Notes: generated by a model from the sequence alone, not told the origin. Numbered from the stretch's first letter, positions 50,095 through 59,402 are shown. The stretch: DNA of 64,000 nt from Claveliimonas bilis (GCF_020892095.1 NZ_AP024845.1:310001-374000), one strand, 5' to 3'. A program made the numbers and translations.

Positions 50095-51195
50095 CTAATT
50101 CAATTCTTTTTCAGCTAATTCGAGCGCTGCCAGAATCACTTTATCCATATCATAGTACTTGTAAGCGCCCAGCCGGCCGCCAAAAACTACTCGTTTCTCT
50201 TTTTCCGCCAGCTCCTTATATTTCTCATACAGACTGCTGTTCCGCTCATCATTGACCGGATAATAAGGCTCATCCCCCACCTTCCATTCTGATGAATATT
50301 CTCTGGAAATCACAGTCTTATCCGAAGTGCCGAACTCAAAATGTTTATGCTCGATGATTCTTGTATAGGGAACTTCCCTTTCCGTATAATTTACCACCGC
50401 ATTGCCCTGGTAGTTAGGGCAGTCCAAAACCTCTGTCTCAAAACGGACGCTCCTGTATTCCAACGCTCCCAGTATATAATCAAAATATTCATCTATCATA
50501 CCGGTAAAAACAATACGGTCCGCCATATCTTTGTATGTTTCCCGCTCCTTCAGATAATCGGTCCCAAGTTTTACATCTGCCTGTTCCAGAAGCTTCTTAA
50601 TAATCGCGGTATAGCCGCCGATGGGGATTCCCTGATACCGATCGTTAAAATAGTTATTGTCATACGTAAAACGAAGGGGCAGACGGCGGATAATAAAGGC
50701 CGGAAGTTCTGTACACTTTCGTCCCCATTGTTTTTCTGTGTACCCTTTTATCAGTTTCTCATAAACATCACGCCCCACAAGAGACAGCGCCTGTTCTTCC
50801 AAATTGGCCGGCTCTGTAATTCCAAGATCTGCAATCTGCCTGTCAATGATCTCCTTCGCCTCTGCGGGGGTTTTTATATTCCACATCTTACTGAAAGTGT
50901 TCATATTAAAAGGAAGATTATACAGTTCATCTTTATAAACAGCAATAGGCGAATTGATATAATGATTAAATTCTGCGAACCGGTTCACATACTCCCACAC
51001 TTCCTTGTTTGAAGTATGGAAAATATGGGCCCCATACCGATGAACCTGGATACCTTCTATTTCTTCTGTATAAATATTTCCCCCAATATGATTTCTCCGA
51101 TCCACCACCAGGCACTTTTTCCCTTTTTTCCCCGCCTCGTGGGCAAATACTGCTCCAAACAGTCCCGCTCCCACTATCAGATAGTCATATTTCAT
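50095..51195 (-). CDS. glf: UDP-galactopyranose mutase
   Basis: This 366-residue flavoenzyme converts UDP-galactopyranose to UDP-galactofuranose. The N-terminal FAD-binding motif is DYLIVGAGLFGAVFAHEAGKKGKKCLVVD. RNHIGGNIYTEEIEGIQVHRYGAHIFHTSN, YNLPFNMNTFSKMW and GYTEKQWGRKCTELPAFIIRRLPLRF are family signatures, and GRLGAYKYYDMD is near the C-terminus. It implies galactofuranose in a surface glycan. AAAGGAGC precedes the ATG. It follows glmS by 14 bases, so the pair shares the glmS promoter. Confidence 0.97.
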   Translation of the reverse strand: MKYDYLIVGAGLFGAVFAHEAGKKGKKCLVVDRRNHIGGNIYTEEIEGIQVHRYGAHIFHTSNKEVWEYVNRFAEFNHYINSPIAVYKDELYNLPFNMNTFSKMWNIKTPAEAKEIIDRQIADLGITEPANLEEQALSLVGRDVYEKLIKGYTEKQWGRKCTELPAFIIRRLPLRFTYDNNYFNDRYQGIPIGGYTAIIKKLLEQADVKLGTDYLKERETYKDMADRIVFTGMIDEYFDYILGALEYRSVRFETEVLDCPNYQGNAVVNYTEREVPYTRIIEHKHFEFGTSDKTVISREYSSEWKVGDEPYYPVNDERNSSLYEKYKELAEKEKRVVFGGRLGAYKYYDMDKVILAALELAEKELN

Positions 51196-51209
51196 CTTTT
51201 CAGCTCCTT

Positions 51210-53036
51210 TTATTCTACAGTGACAGATTTTGCCAGATTTCTCGGTTTATCCACATCGCATCCTCTGCCTACGGCAACATAGTATCCGAAAAGCTGCAAA
51301 GGAATGATTGCCAGGGAGTTGGTAAAAAATTTATTGGTTTTCGGAAGATAGATCACATAATCTGCTGCCTTTTCCACTTCCGTATTGTCTACATTTGTGA
51401 CCGCCATCACAAATGCTCCTCTTGTCTTTACTTCTACCATATTGCTGATCGTCTTTTTGTACAACTCTTCCTGTGTAAGGACAGAACATACCAGAGTACC
51501 TTCTTCGATCAGAGAAATGGTTCCGTGCTTCAGTTCTCCGGCCGCATACGCTTCTGAATGAATATAGGAAACCTCCTTCAGCTTCAGAGACCCTTCCAGG
51601 GAAATTGCATAATCGATTCCTCTTCCGATAAAGAAAATGCTCTTGGCTGCAAGGTAACGGTTTGCAAACTTCTGTATTTTGTTTTTGTTATTGAGAAGCA
51701 TCTCCACCTGTGTCGGCAGCTCCTTCAGCTCTTCTATCATATCTGCCAGACCTTTGTCGCTTAATTCTCCTCTGACATGAGCGAACTTCATTGCAAGCAG
51801 ATACAAAGATATCAACTGTGCAGAATAAGCCTTTGTAGTAGCGACCGCTATTTCCGGTCCGGCCCATGTATACATTACATTATCTGCCTCCCTTGCAATA
51901 GAGCTTCCCACTACGTTGACAATTCCAAGAACTCTGACACCTTTATCTTTTGCTTCCCGAAGAGCCGCAAGAGTATCTGCTGTCTCACCCGACTGACTCA
52001 CTACAATGAGAAGCGTTCCTTCATCCAGGATTGGATTTCTGTATCTAAATTCAGAAGCCAGATCTACTTCTACCGGTATCCTTGCCAGACCTTCAAAGAC
52101 ATACTTGCTTGTCATACCCGTATGGTAAGCGCTTCCGCAGGCCACAATCATAATCTTGCGGATACTTCTGATATCTTCCTCTGACATTCCCAGCTCTTCG
52201 ATCATAATATTTCCGTTTTTAAGTCTGGGTGAAAATGTATCCATGATCGCTTTTGGCTGCTCATACATTTCTTTCAGCATAAAGTGCTCATATCCGCCTT
52301 TTTCTGCCGCATTCACATCCCAGTCAATATGAGTTGCCGTCTTCTCAATAGGTTCCTCATCTACATTGAAAAACTCCATGCTTTCTTCTGTCAGCCGCAC
52401 GATCTCTTCATTTTCTATAAATACAACATCTCTCGTGTATTTCAGTACTGCAGGTACGTCAGACGCAATAATGCTTCCTCCATCTGTATGACCTACGATC
52501 AAAGGGCTGTCTTTACGCACCGCATACAATTCTTCCGGATGGTCGCTGAAAATAATTCCCAGTGCATAAGATCCTTCCATACGATGCATAACTTTTGTAA
52601 TCGCCCGGAGAGGATTCCCGTCATAATAATAGTCCAGAAGATGTGCTATAATCTCAGTATCCGTTTCAGAGACAAATTTATATCCCCTTTTTTCCAGTTT
52701 TTTCTTCAATTTCAAATAATTTTCAATAATTCCGTTGTGAACAACAACGATACTTTTATCTGCATTAAAATGTGGATGCGCATTGATATCGGACGGAGCC
52801 CCATGAGTGGCCCAGCGCGTATGCCCGATTCCAAGGGTTCCGGGAAGTTTCTCTCCCCCATGGCTGATCTCATTCAACACCTTCAGGCGTCCCTGAGCTT
52901 TCAGCATGTTGATTTCCTTTCCGTCATAGACCGCAATCCCGGCAGAGTCATATCCCCGGTATTCCAGCTTTTCCAAACCATCCAAGAGAATAGGTGCTGC
53001 CTGCAGCTTTCCAATATATCCAACTATTCCACACAT
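51210..53036 (-). CDS. glmS: glucosamine-fructose-6-phosphate aminotransferase
   Basis: This 608-residue enzyme makes glucosamine-6-phosphate, the first step to UDP-GlcNAc. The N-terminal Ntn glutaminase starts at Cys2 (MCGIVGYIG) with GIGHTRWATHG; two SIS domains follow (about 280-600), with CGSAYHTGM, VSQSGETADT and the C-terminal KPRNLAKSVTVE tail that closes the active site. AAAGGAG lies before the ATG and a sigma-A promoter at 53098-53126. No glmS ribozyme can be seen in the 110-base leader. Confidence 0.98.
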   Translation of the reverse strand: MCGIVGYIGKLQAAPILLDGLEKLEYRGYDSAGIAVYDGKEINMLKAQGRLKVLNEISHGGEKLPGTLGIGHTRWATHGAPSDINAHPHFNADKSIVVVHNGIIENYLKLKKKLEKRGYKFVSETDTEIIAHLLDYYYDGNPLRAITKVMHRMEGSYALGIIFSDHPEELYAVRKDSPLIVGHTDGGSIIASDVPAVLKYTRDVVFIENEEIVRLTEESMEFFNVDEEPIEKTATHIDWDVNAAEKGGYEHFMLKEMYEQPKAIMDTFSPRLKNGNIMIEELGMSEEDIRSIRKIMIVACGSAYHTGMTSKYVFEGLARIPVEVDLASEFRYRNPILDEGTLLIVVSQSGETADTLAALREAKDKGVRVLGIVNVVGSSIAREADNVMYTWAGPEIAVATTKAYSAQLISLYLLAMKFAHVRGELSDKGLADMIEELKELPTQVEMLLNNKNKIQKFANRYLAAKSIFFIGRGIDYAISLEGSLKLKEVSYIHSEAYAAGELKHGTISLIEEGTLVCSVLTQEELYKKTISNMVEVKTRGAFVMAVTNVDNTEVEKAADYVIYLPKTNKFFTNSLAIIPLQLFGYYVAVGRGCDVDKPRNLAKSVTVE

Positions 53037-53097
53037 AATTTATCTCCTTTACTTTCTCTTTGTACAAACATCCGTTTTTTTTGCACTATCAAATTGT

Positions 53098-53126
53098 ATT
53101 GTATCAAATTTGCATCTGCATGTAAA
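53098..53126 (-). promoter_or_regulatory. sigma-A promoter of glmS-glf
   Basis: On the minus strand -35 TTTACA (53126-53121), 17 bases, -10 TACAAT (53103-53098). A second TACAAT overlaps directly downstream. The start codon is 62 bases away. Confidence 0.7.
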
Positions 53127-53152
53127 GACAAAGAAATTTCCTATTAGACAAG

Positions 53153-53190
53153 AAAAAAGGAAGCTGCAGCAACTGCACCTTCCCTTTTTT
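53153..53190 (-). terminator. terminator of the cohesin-protein gene
   Basis: AAAAAAGGAAGCTGCAG and CTGCACCTTCCCTTTTTT pair around CAA with single-base bulges; T-rich sequence follows on the minus strand. It begins about 10 bases after the gene's stop. Confidence 0.75.
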
Positions 53191-53196
53191 CTTCTT

Positions 53197-54774
53197 TTAA
53201 TCAAGATCGATAATATCCATTTTAAAGGTATCGTCTTCCTCAGCATGACTTCTCTTCTTTGGCGTACGCGGCGGTCTTTTAGCCGGCTCACGAACTCTTG
53301 CCTCCAGAAGAGCATCAAGGTCATCTATATCGTCTTCAACCGACTCACGGGACTGTACGCGGAAAACATCATCATCGAAATCATCGTCTTCTTCGAAATC
53401 ATCATTGGCCGAGAAATCATCCTCTTCAAAATCTTCTCCATCGTCTTCGTAATCATCAAAGTCGTCATCTTCATATTCAAAGCCGTCATCATAATCGTCA
53501 AAGTCATCGTCGAAATCATCGTCTTCCATTACTGCCGCCTTAGCTTTTGACGCTTTTTCCTTTTTCGCTGCCGGAGCCTTCTTATCTTTTGCAGCTTTTT
53601 TCGAGGCCTTCTTATCTTCCTCTTCATCCACATCAATATCGTACTCGTCATATAGATCGTCAAGTTCCAGATTGCGGTGCCGAAGCTTGATTGCAAGAAT
53701 AATGATGATAATAAGGAAGATAAGGAATAATACCCAGGTTCCCACAAGGAATCTGTCCAGATTATCCCGCAATGTATCGATCAGTCCTCCGAGTAAAGAA
53801 GATGATTCGTTCTGCTCTTCCTGTGAAGAAGTATCCGGAGTATATCTCTGATAAGTATCATCTGTGGAATCGTACTGATAGAATCCTTTCTCCCCATCAC
53901 TGTTCAGTGCATACAATACATAATAATCCGTAGAATCTACATTCTGCCATGCCGGAAAATCTTTGCCATTGACTGTAAAAGTGGTTTCCTGCAGATTACT
54001 TGGCAGCTGGCTTCCTACCTCCTCTGTCAGAGGAATAATATATCTGTCCTGTGAGATCTCAATCTGTTCAAACGGAGAAAATGTTCCTCCATCCGGGTCA
54101 TAGAGAAAGAAATTCTCTTCTCCCGCCGAATCAGCAAGATAAACGGCGTATTTCCCGCTGCTCTCCTGCAGCGCTGCCGGGCAGGTCTGGCCTTCAAAGG
54201 TCATTTCTGTCTTAGTAAAGCCAGTAGGGATCAGGATATCAGAAAAGTCCACCACACTGTATGTCTGTCCGTCAACATCTACCTGAACGCCGGATGCAGC
54301 ACCTGTTTCTCCTGAAGAATCTGTGCTATCGATCAGAGAAGGATCCCCTTCGCCAATTGTGATAGTGGAGCTTCCCTGCGTCACCTGGAACGATGTCCCG
54401 TCAGTAGAAGAAGCACTTACTGAAGCGATCGTGATACTTGTAGTCTGAACTGCCAGAGCCTGAAACTGAAGCGTCCATTTCATCTCTGTACTGCCGCCGC
54501 CGTTTCCGGTCAACTGAATCTGTCCGTTGCTGGCTGTCGCTCCATCTCCGCTGATAAATTTCAATGCCGCCGCATCATAGGTCAGAGTTGCATTGACATC
54601 ACCGATTCCCGCATCTGCATAGAAGGTTGCCTCCACATCAAAAGTCGCCCCCTGTGTAGTAGTAGGATCTGAAAATCGAAGCTGCGGTTCAGCTGCATTT
54701 ACGCTGAAAGGCAGAACCATAACAGTCATACACAGAGTTATGATGACTGCCGTCATTTTTTTTAATAATTTCAT
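53197..54774 (-). CDS. membrane-anchored cohesin-domain protein with long acidic cytoplasmic tail
   Basis: This 525-residue protein has a signal peptide (MKLLKKMTAVIITLCMTVMVLPFSVNAA) and an outside cohesin-type module of about 120 residues (FSDPTTTQGATFDVEATFYA, GDVNATLTYDAAALKFISGD). Two short repeated beta-rich segments with FxLYDPDGGTF/FYQYDSTDDTY motifs follow. A single TM helix (FLVGTWVLFLIFLIIIIILAI, about 342-362) leads to a 163-residue cytoplasmic tail: a Lys/Ala block, then a run dominated by Asp/Glu (DDDFDDDFDDYDDG and similar), then a basic block and a terminal acidic FKMDIIDLD. The ATG at 54774 is preferred: GAGAGG lies just upstream, and an earlier in-frame start has no such site. 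Its partner and function are unknown. Confidence 0.85.
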   Translation of the reverse strand: MKLLKKMTAVIITLCMTVMVLPFSVNAAEPQLRFSDPTTTQGATFDVEATFYADAGIGDVNATLTYDAAALKFISGDGATASNGQIQLTGNGGGSTEMKWTLQFQALAVQTTSITIASVSASSTDGTSFQVTQGSSTITIGEGDPSLIDSTDSSGETGAASGVQVDVDGQTYSVVDFSDILIPTGFTKTEMTFEGQTCPAALQESSGKYAVYLADSAGEENFFLYDPDGGTFSPFEQIEISQDRYIIPLTEEVGSQLPSNLQETTFTVNGKDFPAWQNVDSTDYYVLYALNSDGEKGFYQYDSTDDTYQRYTPDTSSQEEQNESSSLLGGLIDTLRDNLDRFLVGTWVLFLIFLIIIIILAIKLRHRNLELDDLYDEYDIDVDEEEDKKASKKAAKDKKAPAAKKEKASKAKAAVMEDDDFDDDFDDYDDGFEYEDDDFDDYEDDGEDFEEDDFSANDDFEEDDDFDDDVFRVQSRESVEDDIDDLDALLEARVREPAKRPPRTPKKRSHAEEDDTFKMDIIDLD

Positions 54775-54807
54775 ATCATTACCTCTCTTATGCATTATTT
54801 GCATTAT

Positions 54808-56151
54808 TTATTCCGTGCCAGAATATTCGCTGCCGCCTCCGCTGTCATCTACATATCCGCTGTCAGTTGACCCATCTCCATAACCCGCGCCGGAATCAGT
54901 GCCGGAATCGGTCCATCCGTCCGATGTCCCCGTATCTGTATAGCCACTGTCTCCAGTTCCACTGCTATCCCAGCTGGAATCATCCGTTCCATCATCATAA
55001 TAGGAAGAGTCATATCCCGTATCATAACTGTCATCATAAGTCTCTCCGCTGTCATCTTCCCAGGTCTCTCCGGAACTGTCATAGGATGAGCTGGACGCCC
55101 TCTCTGAAATTCCATATTCGATATCCTGAACCGTACTGGAGACTGTATATCCATCATTGCCAAACAAAAATTGATGAACCTCCTGCACATTTGTCGAAAG
55201 CGTATCCGGAATGACAACGCTTCCCACTTCATTCAGCATATCTGTCGTATTCTTTGACGGAAAGCCCAAAGAGTCTCCCAGTGTATATTTCGCAAAGTCT
55301 TTCGCATAGCTTACCATTTCTGTCAAAGTAAAATTAGTGGAAATCTGTGGAAAAACTTCATCAATGATCTTATTAATGGTTCCAAGGCTCATAGACTGCG
55401 CTTCATTGGCAATCAGTTCCAGCACGTGCCGCTGTCTGGATGCCCGTTCAAAATCTCCACCGGCTGTATAACGGATTCTGGAGTAAGAAACAGCCTGCAC
55501 CCCATTTAAATGATAGGTTCCCGCAACCTCAGGCTCGATTTTTGTGTAGCTTTTACCCGTTACTTCAGAAGTCTCCACACAATAATTGTTCATATGGACA
55601 ACTTCCTCTTCCGTCATTTCTATGTCCAGTCCTCCCACTGCATCGATCACATCTACCAGTGCATTGAAATTGACCGTGACATACTTTTCAATATTCATAT
55701 CCAGATTTTTATTGATCATGGAAATCGCGCCTTCCGGTCCATAAAAAGAGTAAGCGGAATTTGCTTTATTATAACTTCCGTCATCCAGCTGGAGCAGCGT
55801 ATCCCGGTATATGGAGACCAGTTTTACCTCTTTTGTTTCATTATTGAGACTTGCGATCATAATCGTATCGCTCCGATTTCCCTTTCCAAGGCTGTTTTCT
55901 CTGGAATCCAGACCAAAAAGAGCGATATTCGTATATCCCTCCTCATGCTCCACTTCTGAAGATATATTCAACTTGTCTGTATCAATTTTGGTTGTTTCTA
56001 TCTTACTCATCTTTCCAGCCAGCAGCACTGCCGCTGTCGAAAGCACCGCAAATGCAACTCCGCCAAAAATGACTCCTATTTTTTTCCCAAGCGACCACGC
56101 TGCAAAACTGTGGCGCTTACGCCGGCCTCTTTTTCGCCCTCTACCTGCCAT
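54808..56151 (-). CDS. LytR-CpsA-Psr (LCP) family glycopolymer ligase with low-complexity tail
   Basis: This 447-residue protein attaches phosphate-linked glycopolymers to peptidoglycan. A basic cytoplasmic start (GRGRKRGRRKRHS) is followed by one TM helix and the LCP domain: NIALFGLDSR, RSDTIMIASLN, SIYRDTLLQL (the catalytic Arg/Asp motif) and YSRIRYTAGGDFERASRQR. The last 96 residues are almost only Asp, Ser, Gly, Thr and Tyr. ATG 56151 has AAAGGATG 8 bases upstream; an earlier in-frame start lacks a site. A close paralogue lies at 57174. It is followed by the cohesin gene 34 bases later. Confidence 0.93.
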   Translation of the reverse strand: MAGRGRKRGRRKRHSFAAWSLGKKIGVIFGGVAFAVLSTAAVLLAGKMSKIETTKIDTDKLNISSEVEHEEGYTNIALFGLDSRENSLGKGNRSDTIMIASLNNETKEVKLVSIYRDTLLQLDDGSYNKANSAYSFYGPEGAISMINKNLDMNIEKYVTVNFNALVDVIDAVGGLDIEMTEEEVVHMNNYCVETSEVTGKSYTKIEPEVAGTYHLNGVQAVSYSRIRYTAGGDFERASRQRHVLELIANEAQSMSLGTINKIIDEVFPQISTNFTLTEMVSYAKDFAKYTLGDSLGFPSKNTTDMLNEVGSVVIPDTLSTNVQEVHQFLFGNDGYTVSSTVQDIEYGISERASSSSYDSSGETWEDDSGETYDDSYDTGYDSSYYDDGTDDSSWDSSGTGDSGYTDTGTSDGWTDSGTDSGAGYGDGSTDSGYVDDSGGGSEYSGTE

Positions 56152-56254
56152 GGTAACATCCTTTCTTTGGTACAGTTTCTTTCCGCGCTTCAAACATTTC
56201 AAACAACATAATACATTACTTTATGCTTTTTTTCAATATTTTACCCCTCTTTTT

Positions 56255-57193
56255 TCACATTACCCGCTTCCAGTATGCCGGAAACATGGTACAGCAAAGA
56301 ATCATCCTTTTAGGAAGGCTCCGGTAATGTTTCCCCATAAAAAATCCTGCATATTTTACTGCGCTTCCCCAGAACAGCGATAGTACTTTAAACGGTCTGC
56401 CGGTCCTTAGAAGATATACTGCCCCACTCTTTACCAGCCGTATCCCTTCTTTTTCCGACTTTATCCCACAGAAAATTTCCGGGTGCTGTGCCTGTGAAAC
56501 TGCCACATCAAAATTTCTCCTGAACTGTTGCAAATGTGTGTAATTATGAGAATGGATCACCTTTGCTTCTGCTGTATAAGACACGCTGTAACCCTGTTTG
56601 ATACATCTGGCAGCAAACAGCATATCCTCATTTAAAATAGTCTGCTTTTCAAATCCGCCCACCTCAAGATAAATTCTTCTGTTGTAAGCTGCACAGACAT
56701 TCGAAGAAAAAAAGGTTTTTATTCCCAGTTCTTCCAGATCCTCTTCTGACTTTATCCGGCTTTTCTCCGGATAATTAAATTTCCTTACATACCGTTCAAT
56801 AATAGCACAATCCTCTCTTGGCAGCTGCCGTGCAAAAGAGACTGCCGTCTTATCATTTTCAAGGGGCCTTATCAAATTTTCAATCAAATCTTTTCCCTTT
56901 GGCAGAGCATCCTGTGTAAAAAACACAAGAATATCCGCATCTGACATACGGGCAGCCTGATCTCTTGTCCCGCCATGATCAAACTTTTCCGGCCGTATCT
57001 CTGTAAGCAGAAGATTCTCATACTTCCCGGTTAATTCTGACAGATCCAAACCATCCACAGTGTGCATAATATGGATATGCCTTATGGGAACTGTCTGTTT
57101 CGCCAGCCTTTCCACCAGCTTATAAAAATCTTTTCCCGGTTTATACACCGGTATGATCACATCTACGATCTGTCTATTCACTTCCGGTCTCAT
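56255..57193 (-). CDS. family 2 glycosyltransferase, rhamnosyltransferase-like
   Basis: This 312-residue protein has a GT-A fold: VDVIIPVYKPGKDFYKLVERL, the acidic segments SDADILVFFTQDALPKG and FSSNVCAAYNRRIYLEVGGFEKQTILNEDML. This pattern is seen in rhamnosyl- and rhamnan-synthesis transferases, which use dTDP-rhamnose; the rfb genes nearby make that donor. The acceptor is unknown. The ATG at 57193 (MRPEVNRQIV) has GGAGG 9 bases upstream. It overlaps the end of the second LCP gene by 20 bases, so it is translated with it. Confidence 0.88.
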   Translation of the reverse strand: MRPEVNRQIVDVIIPVYKPGKDFYKLVERLAKQTVPIRHIHIMHTVDGLDLSELTGKYENLLLTEIRPEKFDHGGTRDQAARMSDADILVFFTQDALPKGKDLIENLIRPLENDKTAVSFARQLPREDCAIIERYVRKFNYPEKSRIKSEEDLEELGIKTFFSSNVCAAYNRRIYLEVGGFEKQTILNEDMLFAARCIKQGYSVSYTAEAKVIHSHNYTHLQQFRRNFDVAVSQAQHPEIFCGIKSEKEGIRLVKSGAVYLLRTGRPFKVLSLFWGSAVKYAGFFMGKHYRSLPKRMILCCTMFPAYWKRVM

Positions 57194-58298
57194 TTTGTGT
57201 ATCCTCCGTCTGCTCCTCATCTGACTGCGGATATATCCCTGTCATTTCAGAAAGTTCGTCACTGATTCCCCGAACAACTTCTGTCGGTTCATAATCCTCA
57301 TCTCCGAAGAGGAACTCATGGGCCTGTCTTACATTATCCGCCAAACCTGCTGCCACTACATAGGAACCCGAGTATCCCGGAATAGATTCCGGAGTCTCCG
57401 GCGTAAACGGAAATCCGCTGTTCTCTCCCAGCTCATAATTGAAAACATCAGCCGCAAGTCCTATGATCTCTGTGGAAGAAAAACTTGTTGATATTTCCGG
57501 GAAAACAGCATCGATCACCTTATTGATAGTTCCCAGATTGGCGCTTTTGGCTTTTTCCACCAGTTTTTCAATCACAAGCCTCTGACGGGAGGTACGCTCA
57601 AAATCTCCTCCGGCAGTATAACGGATCCGGGCATAGGAAACTGCCTGTACCCCATTCAGCTGGTAGGTTCCAGCAACCTCCGGCTCAATTCTTTCATAAT
57701 CCTTCCCGGTAATTTCTGAAGTTTCCACGCAGTAATTATTCATGTGGACAACTTCCTCTTCTGTAAGATCCAATTCAATTCCGCCCAATAAATCTACCGC
57801 ATCTGCCAATGCAAGGAAATTTACTGTAACATAATCTGTGATATCCAAGTCCAGATTTTTATTCAGCATATTGATAGCCGCCTCAGCGCCGCCTGTAGCA
57901 TACGCAGAATTTGCTTTATCATATGTCCCGTCAGCCTGCTGAAGCATGGTGTCGCGATACACAGAAAGCATTTTTACTTCCTTCGTGTTTGTATTGATAC
58001 TGGCCACGATAATACAGTCACTTCTTACCCCGGATGTCTCTCCTGCCCTGTTGTCTGTTCCAAACAGTGCAATATTTTTAAACCCTTCCTGGTTAACCCC
58101 ATTATTCAAAATGCTGTCTTCATTAAATACCGTATGATTCAACTTATCCAGTTTGAACATACCAAAGGCTACTGCTCCAAGCACACACAGAATAACCAGC
58201 TCTATCACAAGAACCGCCACACGCCTTTTCCTTCTTCTCTTTCGCTTCCTTTTCTGCAGTTCCTTTTCTCTTCTCTTTATTCTTTTCTCTTCTCGCAT
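57174..58298 (-). CDS. LytR-CpsA-Psr (LCP) family glycopolymer ligase
   Basis: This 374-residue LCP protein has an extremely basic start (about 30 residues, KRRRKRRVAV), one TM helix (VLVIELVILCVLGAVAFGMF), then NIALFGTDNR, RSDCIIVASIN, SVYRDTMLQQ and YARIRYTAGGDFERTSRQR. It is very similar to the 54808 protein in the LCP core, e.g. EEEVVHMNNYCVETSEITGK, so the two are tandem-type paralogues flanking a glycosyltransferase gene. It ends in a short acidic tail. ATG 58298 follows TGGAG. A sigma-A-like promoter lies at 58378-58406. Confidence 0.93.
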   Translation of the reverse strand: MREEKRIKRREKELQKRKRKRRRKRRVAVLVIELVILCVLGAVAFGMFKLDKLNHTVFNEDSILNNGVNQEGFKNIALFGTDNRAGETSGVRSDCIIVASINTNTKEVKMLSVYRDTMLQQADGTYDKANSAYATGGAEAAINMLNKNLDLDITDYVTVNFLALADAVDLLGGIELDLTEEEVVHMNNYCVETSEITGKDYERIEPEVAGTYQLNGVQAVSYARIRYTAGGDFERTSRQRLVIEKLVEKAKSANLGTINKVIDAVFPEISTSFSSTEIIGLAADVFNYELGENSGFPFTPETPESIPGYSGSYVVAAGLADNVRQAHEFLFGDEDYEPTEVVRGISDELSEMTGIYPQSDEEQTEDTQNETGSE

Positions 58299-58377
58299 CT
58301 ATCTTCTCCATGGTAACAGACATTTTTACTTAAATAAAAGCGTCAGTACATACCAACGCTATAGAAACACTTTTATT

Positions 58378-58406
58378 ATGATACAATACTTTTTCGCCGA
58401 GGGCAA
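58378..58406 (-). promoter_or_regulatory. likely sigma-A promoter of the LCP-glycosyltransferase operon
   Basis: On the minus strand -35 TTGCCC (58406-58401), 17 bases, -10 TATCAT (58383-58378). Both boxes are four-of-six matches, about 80 bases before the LCP start. Confidence 0.45.
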
Positions 58407-58444
58407 GGGAAACTATCTTAAGACTTCATTAACCTTCATTCACG

Positions 58445-59398
58445 CTATGATCGCTTTCGAAAAAGATTTCTCCACAATTCAGCCTGTATCAGGAGATAAT
58501 TTTTCAAATTTCCCTTTTGAAAAGACACTTTATTTTCCTTCCGGCAGATTTTCACACCAGCAAGCAGCCCCTTTACATATTCCTTTCCCAGACCTTTCCG
58601 GAAGAAAAATACCGTTTTTACCGCAAACCCGGCCAAAAGGAAGGGACTGTTCAGAAGAATCTGCAAAAAAGGCATGTTCTTATAAATCAAATAAACATTA
58701 TTTCTGGAAGAATACTTCGTCTTAAAAACATTGTACCGGGAACCGCTGGAAGCGCTTCCTACATGAATGACTTCCGCTGACGGTTCATAGAGATTCACAT
58801 AGCCGTATATCCTTGCCCGGTATCCCACATCTATGTCTTCCAGATAAGCAAAATGTCTTTCGTCAAAATATCCGATTTTTTCAAACACATCCCGTCGGTA
58901 TATGGCAGCGCCTGCGCAGGCGGCAAATACGCTGCAGGGCCTGTCATATTTCTGTGCATCTCCGTCCCGTCCTCTGGCAAAAGCCCATCCAAGAGCATTG
59001 TAAAAGGTTCCGGCGCTGTCCATTTTACCCGGATCCTGATACTGCAGCATTTTCGCTTCCACCGAAAAACATCTTTCATTTTCTTCTATTCTGTGAAGCA
59101 GATTTTCCACAAACCCTTCTCTTACTTTTGTATCATTATTCAAAAGGATGACATAGGGCGTACGGCTTGCTTTAATCCCTGCATTGACCGCACGGCAGAA
59201 GCCATAGTTCTTCGAAAAACAGATAAACTCCGTCTGCGGATAACGCTCTTTCGCCGTCTCAATGCTGCTGTCTGAGGATCCATTATCCACAACAATGACA
59301 TGTACCGGTATCCCTGTCATCTCATACACGGACTTCAGACAGGGAAGCAGATATTTTTCACCTTTATAGTTTGGTATTACAACTGTCACTTTACACAT
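58445..59398 (-). CDS. family 2 glycosyltransferase (GT-A)
   Basis: This 317-residue protein starts KVTVVIPNYKGEKYLLPCL and has VIVVDNGSSDSSIE, FSKNYGFCRAVNAGI, ILLNNDTKVREGF (the DxD-type NND) and the C-terminal FDERHFAYLEDIDVGYRARIYG acidic motif, as in rhamnosyltransferases of the WbbL/RfbF type. A hydrophobic segment near residue 255 (LLNSPFLLAGFAVKTVFFF) may touch the membrane. ATG 59398 follows AAGGAT, which overlaps the stop of the upstream transferase. Donor and acceptor are inferred only from context (rhamnose genes). Confidence 0.9.
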   Translation of the reverse strand: MCKVTVVIPNYKGEKYLLPCLKSVYEMTGIPVHVIVVDNGSSDSSIETAKERYPQTEFICFSKNYGFCRAVNAGIKASRTPYVILLNNDTKVREGFVENLLHRIEENERCFSVEAKMLQYQDPGKMDSAGTFYNALGWAFARGRDGDAQKYDRPCSVFAACAGAAIYRRDVFEKIGYFDERHFAYLEDIDVGYRARIYGYVNLYEPSAEVIHVGSASSGSRYNVFKTKYSSRNNVYLIYKNMPFLQILLNSPFLLAGFAVKTVFFFRKGLGKEYVKGLLAGVKICRKENKVSFQKGNLKNYLLIQAELWRNLFRKRS

Positions 59399-59402
59399 AG
59401 TT

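Noticed and set aside
53037-53150. Possible glmS ribozyme in the glmS leader
   Set aside because: The leader is about 110 bases, A+T-rich, with an ordinary promoter; no conserved ribozyme core is visible.
53298-53543. Plus-strand frame rich in His/Arg/Asn opposite the acidic tail of the cohesin protein
   Set aside because: It is the reverse complement of repeated GAT/GAC/GAA codons and lacks a start site.
53197-54774. Cellulosome scaffold
   Set aside because: Only one cohesin-like module, with a TM helix and cytoplasmic tail, no dockerin, CBM or glycoside hydrolase nearby.
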